Assembly (NCBI GenBank): GCA_028277645.1 | Contig: JANQFV010000054.1 | Span: forward strand, 1-64,000 | DNA from: Phycisphaerae bacterium | Lineage (GTDB): Bacteria; Planctomycetota; Phycisphaerae; UBA1845; Fen-1342 | Length of the DNA stretch: 64,000 nucleotides | Reading direction: 5' to 3' | In this document: positions 20,139 to 28,624 of the stretch, piece by piece | Layout of the letters: every line of letters begins with the position of its first letter | Numbering within the stretch: position 1 is the stretch's first letter | Made by a program: the position numbers and the translations under genes | The notes under the pieces: generated by a model | Told to the model about the DNA's origin: nothing | The model's input: only the letters and a program-made list of their open reading frames with translations | Database searches by the model: none

Positions 20139-23100
20139 TCAGACGTGGACTTCAATGATGTTGCTGTCAGAGTTGAGCGCAGCGCGAAGCGCCTCGTCAT
20201 CCAGCACGGCGCCGCCGGTACGATAAGGATTCGCCTCGCGGGCAAATGACTGGTCGACGCCGTTGATACCGATGCGCGTCGGGCCAACACGATCGGCGGC
20301 CGCGTGGTAGACGATGGCCACGGGGCGATCGCAGAGTATCCAGTTGACGCGCAGCCCGCTGTACTTGTTGGGGAGCACCGGGTCGAAGACCGTCTTGTTG
20401 AGACGGTGCCGAATGCCGAGCAGATGCCCGACCACAAGTCGCACGAAAATGCCCGGACCGCTCGAATAGACGCGCCAACCACCGTGCAGTGGGATCTGGC
20501 CGGTCACCAGCTCGTCGTAACGCTCGTCGACCTCGTAGCGGCTGGTCAGGCGCGCGTCCGAACTGCTGTAGTAGCAGTTGGACTGCCGCAAATCGGCCAT
20601 GGACACAACATCGCGCAGTCCGATGGGAATGACCTGCTGCAGCGCACGGGCGAACGCGTCGGCCCGCCCCAGCCGGGCTAGCGCCTCGGCGTAACGCAGG
20701 TGCGCGTGCGTGTACATGAGCCCGATTTCGCGGCCGAAGAAAGCGGCCGTCTCGCCGCGCTGAAAGTAGGTCTTCTGACCGCCGCGATACCGTGGCGGAC
20801 GGTCCATCAGTCGCGCGCCGTCCGGGCCGAGCAGCCGATCGGCAATCACATCCGCGTGGTGCGCGGCCTGCGCAGGTGTGAAGATCTCGCTGATAATGCC
20901 GCGAATCATGGGCAATAGACGATAGTGGATTCCGGTGGCATCGTCGCTCGGGTGCAGGAGCAGATCGAACTCGCTACCGCCGTCGAAATGGCCGTAGCCG
21001 GCCACCACATCGTCGCGCACCAGGTACTCATCGAAGTCACGCTGAATCCGGTCGCAGAGCGCGGCAGTCTCATCGGCGACGGATTTGCGTCCCGCGATCC
21101 GACAGACGTCGGCGTAAGCGCGCAGCGTCTGGTAGCACAGGCCGACAGTCCACGCGCTGACCAGACGATTCTTGAGCGCCGCATCGGCCGGCTGCATCGC
21201 GTCGTTCCAGTCGCCTTCCCCCAACGCGACCAAGGCCGTGCCCGCGATCATTTGGTGCTGCGTAATGTGCCTAATCGCACGGCGCAGATGCTCAGCAACC
21301 GGCGCGCTGTCCATGCCCAGCGCGTCGGCTGTATAGAACGGCACATCCACATCGAGGAACGCGATGTCGTCGGCCGCACGAATGTATTCACACACCGCGA
21401 GAATCGGCCAAAAGATGATGTCGCCGTGGGCGTCGCCGGCCCGGATGTGGTGATAACGGTCAAACATCCACCATTGCGGCCAGCCGCCGTCGGGATTCTG
21501 GTTGACGAGCACGGTGCGCAGAATGCTGCGCGCCTCACGGTAGTGGCCCATGCTCAGCAACAGCTCGAGCGGCCCCTGGCAAATATCGCGCGTGCCCCAC
21601 GCGCCACCGCCGTGCTGCTCGAGCCCGTGCGGCGTCAGCAGATGAACCAGCGCGTTCTGCGCGAACCAGGGGAGAATCTCCGCGAGACGGCCGAGTTCTT
21701 TCGGCTGGGCGGCAGCACGCGCGTCGAGCGCGAGGCCACGGCTCAGACTCTTCCACGACGCGGCCGGAGACTTCGCATCCGGGGCGGTCGCCCCGTTCGC
21801 TTCTGGCAGATGTCCACTGATCCGTACACACCACGATTCCGCCGCTGCGAAGCCCATGACAACGCACGGTAGTTGGCGGCTCTGGCCGTCGTCGAACAAG
21901 CGTTCGTCGCCGCCGATTTGTACGTTACCAGACGGACACTCCGCGTGGAGCCGGAAACCACCGTCGGGATACTCGTTGCGGAGGTCGGAGTCCGCGCCGG
22001 GTACGAGTCGGACGCATTTGCCCCCCGGCGTATTGTCAACCTGCTCAACGCGCCAGCCATGCTCCGCCGCCAGATCGCTGGTCACGAGCCAGTCCGGGGC
22101 ATCGCCGCTCAGAACCCGTGCCTCCAGTGTGAGTTCGGGGCGCTCGGATGACGCTTGCGATCGCACTTCGAAGCAGGACTCGCCCAGCTTGTAGATCCAG
22201 CGACAACCGTCGTGATGCATCTCGAACGCCGACGGTACACCGAGCTGCACGTAGCGACCGTTGCCGTGGATGAAGATGCGCTGGCCAGTATGGCGCACGA
22301 GTCCGACGGGATCGTTGAAGACCGAGAGCAGTCGGTTGTTGTTGACGTTGCCCTGTGCGACGTGGGCGTGAAACACGCCCAGCATATACGCAGTCGAGTT
22401 CAGGCTGCGCTCGTCCGGCGTCAGCTCGATGCCGGTCCGCATGATGTGACCATGCGGCCGGTTGACCAGCAGCTCCTTCTCACGCAGGACCACGTGCTGA
22501 CCGTCGGAGCCGAAGAACGAAAGCAGGCGACCATCGACGAACTCGGCGTGCCGACGACTCGTCCCGAACAGTGCGTCAACATCGGCCGCGGTCAAGGCCT
22601 CCGCCTGGAGCAGCGGCGCAGTCGCGAACAGGCTCCGCGCCCGGCGGATTTCGAACACCTCGGCCGTCGGTGTCGACACCGCCGCAGCCGTTGTCAGTTC
22701 GCCGACCGCAGCGTCGACCGCGATCAGGTCGCCAGCATTCGTCGGCACCGGATGATCGCGCTGGAAAACACCATAGAAGCCAAGGCGGTGACTCGCGCCG
22801 GGTTCCAGCGTCACTGGACGGCTCTGCAGCACGACGGCTGCCAGCTCTCCCTGGAGCTGCCCCGGCAGGTGGACTCCAACGCGCCCCGCCGCCATTCCGG
22901 TGGATCGAAAGTCGGAACCGTAGAACTGAAGACCATCGGTCGAGAAGCTGTCCACCCCGCCAACCGCACCGAGCGCCAGCCACGGTGTGCAGCCGGGGCC
23001 GTGGTGATTCTGCCGACAGCAGACAATCGCGCCGTGGTCCGAGTGCTCCAGCACCGTGTAGTCGATGTACTGGCTCAGTACATGGATGTTCTGGTCACCA

Positions 23101-23540
23101 GTGTTCGTCGGGCCGAGACCGACGTCCTGCACATGGATCAGATCGAACGTGCCGGGAGCGTCGCCTCGGTTACGTACAACGACGTCCCAGAGCCAGGTAC
23201 AGTACCGCTCCGCCAGCACGAGTCGCGCCGCAAACTCCAGCCCCTGCCACTGGCCGCGCGTGGCTGCCGTCCGGCCATCCGTGTACAGGGCACCGGGAGC
23301 CAACGGGCCGAGCAGCGGAATCGACGACGCAGTGCCAGCGGTTGCTCGTCGTCGGAGGTATAGGTTCGCCCCGACGTCGCTGAGCGGCGTTCCATCGACG
23401 AGATTGATCCGCACCCGGCCATCGTCGATGGTTTCCAGGCCACCGCTCTCGGCGAAGACGAATCGCAGGCCGACAGGGTTCTGTAGGGTTGACCCAACGC
23501 AGGTACCCGCTGCGACTGTGGTAACATCACATGCGCTCAC
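20139..23540 (-). CDS. GH94 glycoside phosphorylase, likely 1,2-beta-oligoglucan phosphorylase
   Basis: This 1133-residue protein has no signal peptide, so it is cytoplasmic. The N-terminal sandwich starts NPVGLRFVFAESG and DGTPLSDVGANLYLR. The catalytic (alpha/alpha)6 barrel contains GEGDWNDAM, with the general acid Asp780. The C-terminal GH94 signature HGGWRVYSSGPGIFVRLV follows. Cellobiose phosphorylases are near 800 residues and cyclic glucan synthases near 2800. The length here fits 1,2-beta-oligoglucan phosphorylase, which releases glucose 1-phosphate from sophoro-oligosaccharides, and the gene is followed by a GH144. The start is taken as GTG at 23540, with GGAGAG 7 bases upstream; a GTG at 23555 is possible. 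Promoter and operator are at 23591-23619. Confidence 0.87.
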   Translation of the reverse strand: MSACDVTTVAAGTCVGSTLQNPVGLRFVFAESGGLETIDDGRVRINLVDGTPLSDVGANLYLRRRATAGTASSIPLLGPLAPGALYTDGRTAATRGQWQGLEFAARLVLAERYCTWLWDVVVRNRGDAPGTFDLIHVQDVGLGPTNTGDQNIHVLSQYIDYTVLEHSDHGAIVCCRQNHHGPGCTPWLALGAVGGVDSFSTDGLQFYGSDFRSTGMAAGRVGVHLPGQLQGELAAVVLQSRPVTLEPGASHRLGFYGVFQRDHPVPTNAGDLIAVDAAVGELTTAAAVSTPTAEVFEIRRARSLFATAPLLQAEALTAADVDALFGTSRRHAEFVDGRLLSFFGSDGQHVVLREKELLVNRPHGHIMRTGIELTPDERSLNSTAYMLGVFHAHVAQGNVNNNRLLSVFNDPVGLVRHTGQRIFIHGNGRYVQLGVPSAFEMHHDGCRWIYKLGESCFEVRSQASSERPELTLEARVLSGDAPDWLVTSDLAAEHGWRVEQVDNTPGGKCVRLVPGADSDLRNEYPDGGFRLHAECPSGNVQIGGDERLFDDGQSRQLPCVVMGFAAAESWCVRISGHLPEANGATAPDAKSPAASWKSLSRGLALDARAAAQPKELGRLAEILPWFAQNALVHLLTPHGLEQHGGGAWGTRDICQGPLELLLSMGHYREARSILRTVLVNQNPDGGWPQWWMFDRYHHIRAGDAHGDIIFWPILAVCEYIRAADDIAFLDVDVPFYTADALGMDSAPVAEHLRRAIRHITQHQMIAGTALVALGEGDWNDAMQPADAALKNRLVSAWTVGLCYQTLRAYADVCRIAGRKSVADETAALCDRIQRDFDEYLVRDDVVAGYGHFDGGSEFDLLLHPSDDATGIHYRLLPMIRGIISEIFTPAQAAHHADVIADRLLGPDGARLMDRPPRYRGGQKTYFQRGETAAFFGREIGLMYTHAHLRYAEALARLGRADAFARALQQVIPIGLRDVVSMADLRQSNCYYSSSDARLTSRYEVDERYDELVTGQIPLHGGWRVYSSGPGIFVRLVVGHLLGIRHRLNKTVFDPVLPNKYSGLRVNWILCDRPVAIVYHAAADRVGPTRIGINGVDQSFAREANPYRTGGAVLDDEALRAALNSDSNIIEVHV

Positions 23541-23590
23541 GCCAGATCTCTCCACGACGTAGCGATTGTCGGGTCAGTGCAACGAGACGG

Positions 23591-23619
23591 TATGTACCGC
23601 CACATGAAAGCGCTTGCAG
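23591..23619 (-). promoter_or_regulatory. promoter with LacI-type operator for GH94-GH144
   Basis: On the minus strand CTGCAA (23619-23614) and TACATA (23596-23591) are 17 bases apart. The palindrome TGAAAGCGCTTGCA (23605-23618) overlaps the -35 and runs into the spacer. A bound repressor would exclude RNA polymerase. Confidence 0.65.
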
Positions 23620-23727
23620 GAATTCATCGTACCGCGCCGAGCCGTGCTGCTCAACACATTTCCCGACCGGTCCCAGGCGGTCGAATCGCCTCTGTGAGGC
23701 AGCGCCGCCGCAAAGCTGGGGGCCGCT

Positions 23728-23756
23728 TTGCAAACGCTTTCAATGGGCGTTATTAT
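23728..23756 (+). promoter_or_regulatory. promoter with LacI-type operator for the sugar symporter
   Basis: TTGCAA (23728-23733), 17 bases, TATTAT (23751-23756). The palindrome TGCAAACGCTTTCA (23729-23742) overlaps the -35 in the same geometry as in the divergent GH94 promoter. It has one change from the other three operators. Confidence 0.65.
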
Positions 23757-23825
23757 CGCTTCCATGTGAGTTTCAGCTTCGCCTGCCGCACCTGAAAGTC
23801 CCGCAATTCGGATACCCTGCCGCCC

Positions 23826-25301
23826 ATGGCCACGGACGACGCCCACCATCAGACCGCCGACGCCGACCGAATCCCCGTCGCGCAGAAGCTCGCGTTCGGG
23901 TTCGGGATGGCGACGCCGATCGCGTTCGTCAACTCCGTCGCGCAGCTCACCAATCTGATCTACAACATTGGCCTCGGCGTGAGCCCCATCCTGCTGGGCA
24001 TCGCGCAGATGGTCCCGCGCCTGTGGGACGCGGTGTCCGATCCACTCGCGGGCTATATTTCCGATAACACGCGCAGCCCATGGGGGCGCCGCCGGCCCTA
24101 CATCATCGTTGGCGGCGTCGCCGTCGCTGTGTTCTTCATCCTAATCTGGACCGTGCCCAAAGGGCTCACCGAGTTTCAGACGTTCGCCTACTACCTCGGG
24201 ATGAGCCTGCTGTTTTACACGGCGATCACCGTCTTCTCGGTACCGCTCGTCGCGCTCGGTTATGAGCTCAGCGACGACTACCACGAGCGCACGCGGCTGT
24301 TCGCGTATGGCAGCTTCATCGGCAACGTCTTCGCGATCCTCACGCCGTGGATCTACCACCTTGCCAACCGGGACTGGTTCGAGAACGAAGTCGAGGGAAT
24401 GAAGGTCATCGGCATTTGTGTGGCCGCAATCATCCTGGTTTCGGCACTGACAGCCGGGCTGGTGTGCAAGGAACGCAAGTTTGTCCAGGTGCGCAAGCAG
24501 CAGAAGATCCGCTTCTGGTCGAGCATGCAGGCCACGGTCAAGAACCACACGTATCTGCGGCTGATCGCAGCCGTGTTCCTCGTGACCGCGGGCTTCAACT
24601 TCGTCAACGGGTTCGCCAATTACATCATGATCTACTACCTGTTTGACGGCGTGAAGAGCAAGGCCTCGCACATCATGGGGATCAACGGAACGGCTTGGGC
24701 CATCGCGGCGCTCATCGCGGTGTTCCCGATGGCCTGGTGCAGCAAGCGGCTGGGCAAAGCCCGCACCGTACAGATCTTCACGCTCTTCATGGTTTTGGGC
24801 AGCGTGCTCAAGATCGTCTGTTACGACCCGGCGAATCCGTGGCTGACGCTGATTCCGACGGTGCTGATCTCCACCGGCATGCTCGCGCTGTACACGATGG
24901 CCGGCGCGATGATCGCAGACATCTGCGACGAGGACGAGTTCGACCACGGCGTACGGCGCGAGGGTAGCTACTCGGCGGTCTATAGCTGGTGGCTGAAGTT
25001 CGCGATGTCGGCGGGATACCTCGTGACCGGATTTCTGCTTGTTTCGACCGGCTTCGACGACAAAGTGCAGGCGCAGACGACCAGCACGCTCTTCTGGTTG
25101 CGCTTCTGGGAAATCTCGTTGCCCGCAGTGCTTTGCCTGGCGGCAGTATTCCTGCTGCACCGCTATCCGCTCACCGAACAGCGTGCTTACGAGGTGAAGG
25201 CGCTGCTGGCCAAGCGACAAAACGCCTGCGGCAACTGTGGTCACGATCTGACGGACAGCGGCGGCGAGTTCTGCCCGCAGTGTGGCGTGCAACGGTCATA
25301 G
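23826..25301 (+). CDS. GPH/MelB-type sugar:cation symporter with C-terminal zinc ribbon
   Basis: This 491-residue inner-membrane transporter of the glycoside-pentoside-hexuronide family (MFS fold, 12 helices) has QKLAFGFGMATPIAFV at the start, then RLWDAVSDPLAGYISDNTRS, in which the MelB-type Asp of the cation site is preserved, and GRRRPYI. It would import oligosaccharides released by the secreted glucanases. The last 25 residues are unusual: Cys468-x2-Cys471 and Cys483-x2-Cys486 form a small zinc-ribbon-like knuckle (GNCGHDLTD, FCPQCGVQ) not normally part of MelB proteins. Its own LacI-type operator promoter lies upstream, divergent from GH94. Confidence 0.9.
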   Translation: MATDDAHHQTADADRIPVAQKLAFGFGMATPIAFVNSVAQLTNLIYNIGLGVSPILLGIAQMVPRLWDAVSDPLAGYISDNTRSPWGRRRPYIIVGGVAVAVFFILIWTVPKGLTEFQTFAYYLGMSLLFYTAITVFSVPLVALGYELSDDYHERTRLFAYGSFIGNVFAILTPWIYHLANRDWFENEVEGMKVIGICVAAIILVSALTAGLVCKERKFVQVRKQQKIRFWSSMQATVKNHTYLRLIAAVFLVTAGFNFVNGFANYIMIYYLFDGVKSKASHIMGINGTAWAIAALIAVFPMAWCSKRLGKARTVQIFTLFMVLGSVLKIVCYDPANPWLTLIPTVLISTGMLALYTMAGAMIADICDEDEFDHGVRREGSYSAVYSWWLKFAMSAGYLVTGFLLVSTGFDDKVQAQTTSTLFWLRFWEISLPAVLCLAAVFLLHRYPLTEQRAYEVKALLAKRQNACGNCGHDLTDSGGEFCPQCGVQRS

Positions 25302-25337
25302 CACGTTTGGCGCGTGAATGCAGGCCGCGTCCCAACC

Positions 25338-28300
25338 TCAATTCCAACGTGGTTCACGCAACATCGGGGTGGATCTGATAGTCAGCACGGCACGCAGGCT
25401 GCGGAGCACTACGCGCCCATCCACGACCTCAGGCGCCGGATCGCAGTCGCCGGTAACGTCAACTGCCACCATCGTCCCCGGAAACGCCAACACGAATCCC
25501 CCGCGCGGCACTTCGTCGGCAGCCTCGAAGTCGAAGTGCAGGCCCTGAGAGTCACGCCACGCCCGGTAGCTAACGGTTCCGTATGTGGTTGGAAATCTAC
25601 GCACGGTGACGCCGGCCGCTAGATTCAGCCACTCTGATTCTACTCCGGCACCAATCAGCACGGCGCCATCGTCCTCGTACACGAACATGCTCCGCGCGGC
25701 ACTCAGGAAATCCGACCCGACCCAGGTGTGCGGCAGATCGCCGATGAACTTCGGCGTCCAACGCTCGCGCCACACGACCTCGGCCCATTGGCACCACGCC
25801 GGTGGCCGGCGGTCCTTCATGAAGTATTCGATCAGTGCGTGCGCGCGATGGGGCTGGCCCAAGCGCACGAACGTACCGATCACGCGCACTTCGTATGGCG
25901 TGTAAGCTTCCCACTCCAGGTGCCCATCGCGCCGTTGCTTGAAGAAATCAAAGTAGCGGTCGAAAGTCTGCTGTAGCGCCGCCGGCGGCAGGACACCTTG
26001 CGCCTCGCACGGATAAAGCGCGATGGTAGTCGACGTCGCATCGAAATCGCCCAGCTCGACGCAGCCGGGAATGAAGTTGATGTCGTGCAATTCGAGCGTA
26101 CGTTCAAACGACGTGGCGAGGTTTGCACGAAACGTATCGCGCAGTCGGCTGAACCGCTCTTCGAGATCCCCGCGGTCAAGCTCATTTGCGATCGCCGTAG
26201 CGTCGTTGAGCCCGCGCAGCACCCAGAAGTCGTCCCAGTACGAGTGCATCGGCTTGGCCGAGTAGCCCTCGTGGCTGATCGACTCCGGCACAAGGCCGTA
26301 GCAAGCCTGCTGCAAGGGTGTACCATCGCGGTATTCGTCGGTCATCCGCTGCGCACACAGCGACTCGATGTAGTCCACTGCCTTCTCGACGCGCGGCAAG
26401 TATCGCTCTAGCAACTCGCGATCGTGCGTGAACTGGTAGTACCGCCACAGCAGGTAGATGTACTCGCCGTGGCTGTCGTGCTCGGGCACCGGGTCGGGTC
26501 CGCGGCGATCGACGACGCACGGGATCTTGCCGTCTTCAAACTGCGCGGGCGAAAACCACTCAATGAACTCGCGGACCGGCTCGGGATGACCGGTATAGAG
26601 CAGACCGGTTGAGGTCAACGCCCCGTCGCGAATCCAGCTTCGGCGATATGTGCGCGAGCCGGGCTGAATCGCCGGGCCGTCCATGTTGATCAGGATGTAG
26701 GCCTGCGTGGCGCGGAAGGTGTTCACGAACTCGTCCGCTGAACGCGGCAGTTCCAGTTCCACATGATTCAACTCGGTCTTCCACCACGTGCTGACACGCT
26801 CCAACGTCGCATCGATAGACTCGTTCGGGACATCACGCTCACGCGGGCATGCGTCGACAACGACGTCTTGCGGCTCGTCGGTTATCAGCGGAAAGTCGAA
26901 ACGCCAGCACCCGCTCGCCAGGCCGTCCGCGTTGGTGACAGACACCTTCGCCGGCAGGGCATCGTTCGCGAGGTACTCGACGATCTCGCCGCCGGCGTGT
27001 GTGGTGGCACCGTACGCACTCGCCGCCGGCGTGTGTGGTGGCACCGTACGCACTCGCCGGCGTGTCCAGTTGCAGCGACCACGTGTCGTCGATGCGGCCG
27101 CCTCTGGCATCCAACTCAAGGTTTTTTACGCGCGTCACGCCGCCGATCAGGTTCAGGTCTTGCCAGGGCGGCAACACCTGGAACGGGCGCACGGCGAGCA
27201 GTAGCGACACGTTTCGCACTTCTCGATCTTCCTTTGCTCGCAGCCGATAACGCAGCCGCAGTCGTGTATCGCCGGGCTTGCCGTGCGCGACCGCCGTGAT
27301 GTCGAGCGCCACGTCGCCGGCCTGCCAAGTCACGGTCGGGATCGGCAGGTAGCCGCATTCGAGCGATTGGCGAGTTTCGACGTCGGCCCAGGTCACGAGC
27401 TTGCCATCGATCAGCAGGAACGGTTCGAGCCGCGCGCTGCACTCGTCGAACTCGACCGCACCGTCGGTATCGACCAACGCCTCGCGTGCATCCTGTGCCA
27501 CGCCGACGATCGTCCACTCCGGCTGCTCGCGCAGGAAGTAGCGTGGGTAGTGGCCGCGTGGAGCATCCTGGGCGATGCGCGTGTACATCGCGTTGCCGGA
27601 CGAGCCGAACGACACGTCAAGAACCTCAAGGGCTTCGAGCGTGACGCCGCTGCTCTGATTCGTCGCGTCCGTCACCACACGCAGGAAGCGCCCTTCAGCA
27701 TCGGGCAGTTGCACGTAGCGCGTTCCGCCGGTGGCGCCCAGTACCGCGGCGACGGTGTCCCACACCTGCTTGTCGTTGGACAGTTGCACTTCGTACGACG
27801 TGGGATAGCGGTCGTCGGCCCACTGCAGCTTCAAACCGCCCAGTTCGCGCACGACACCGAAGTCGAGTGTGAAAGACTGCGCGTTATCAGCCACAGAGCG
27901 CCAGCCGACGTGTCCATCCGACTTGACCCGCCACGTATTCGCGTCCGACGCATCGAGGTTGCTGGACACCTCAATCGTCGGCGGTTGGGTCGGCACCTGC
28001 GGCTCGGGCAACTCTTCGAACGTCAACTCGTCAAACCAGAACGTGCCCTTGCCACCGGCGTTGGCTGCGACCGCGAACTCGATGGAACCGATGCGCTTTA
28101 GCGGAGCACCGCCGGACGGCCCCCACGCGAATACGAAATGCCGGGCGCGCTGACGCAGCACCTGCCAATCGCCGGTTGGCTCGAACGCCCGGCGATTCAC
28201 CCACCAGACGTTGTCGCCGGTCGGATCCACGAGCTTGAACTCGAGGTTGTTCGCCAGTCCGTCGCCCCGCACGCCAACCGTGAAGCGGTAGTTGGCCGGC

Positions 28301-28581
28301 AGATCTAGTTGCATCGGCAGACGCAGCGCGCAAAAGCCCGCGCCGCGCGTGAAATCGTAGTCCAACCGCAGGCACTTTCCCCGCGGACTCACTGCGGGCG
28401 TGACCTCGGCCTGTACGCCGTCAGAGCGGATCAACTCCCAGCGCTGCACATCGGAGAAGTCGTCCAGCACCGTCGTCTGCGCCGCGGCAACAGCAGTAAC
28501 AAGTATTCCGGCGAGCGCGACAGCGCACTGGATGCAGCGCCGCTGGAGCAACTCCAACGACGTCGAACGTCGGCATAGCAT
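25338..28581 (-). pseudogene. discoidin/six-hairpin glycosidase gene broken by a 34-bp tandem duplication
   Basis: Two overlapping minus-strand frames encode one protein. The upstream frame (ATG 28581, AGGA 6-7 bases before) gives a signal peptide ending AVAAAQTTVLDDFSD, a carbohydrate-binding sandwich, an F5/8 type C (discoidin) domain at about 200-320, and the start of a glycosidase. It leaves frame at the 34-bp duplication 26985-27052. The downstream frame continues from ASAYGATTHAGGEIVEYL through an (alpha/alpha)6 six-hairpin catalytic-like domain (RRSWIRDGALTSTGLLY, EHDSHGEYIYLLWRYYQF) to the stop at 25338. Removing one unit gives 1070 codons in one frame. The upstream frame as it stands ends at 26839. 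The substrate is unknown; the locus suggests a beta-glucan. It follows the second GH144 gene by 43 bases. Confidence 0.85.
26985..27052. repeat. perfect 34-bp tandem duplication
   Basis: Bases 26985-27018 and 27019-27052 are identical, and the first six bases of a third unit follow. Since 34 is not a multiple of three, the second copy shifts the reading frame of the glycosidase gene. It could be a recent slippage event or an assembly artefact. Confidence 0.95.
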
Positions 28582-28624
28582 CATCAGATTTCCTGGAAGG
28601 CTGTCGTTTGCGGGAACGAGCGCT

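Noticed and set aside
18425..20482. Full open frame of the first GH144 gene back to 20482
   Set aside because: The first 125 residues read the end of GH94 out of frame; the ribosome binding site is near 20107.
22155..23363. Plus-strand open frame of 402 codons
   Set aside because: Shadow of the GH94 gene; Arg/His-rich, no family likeness.
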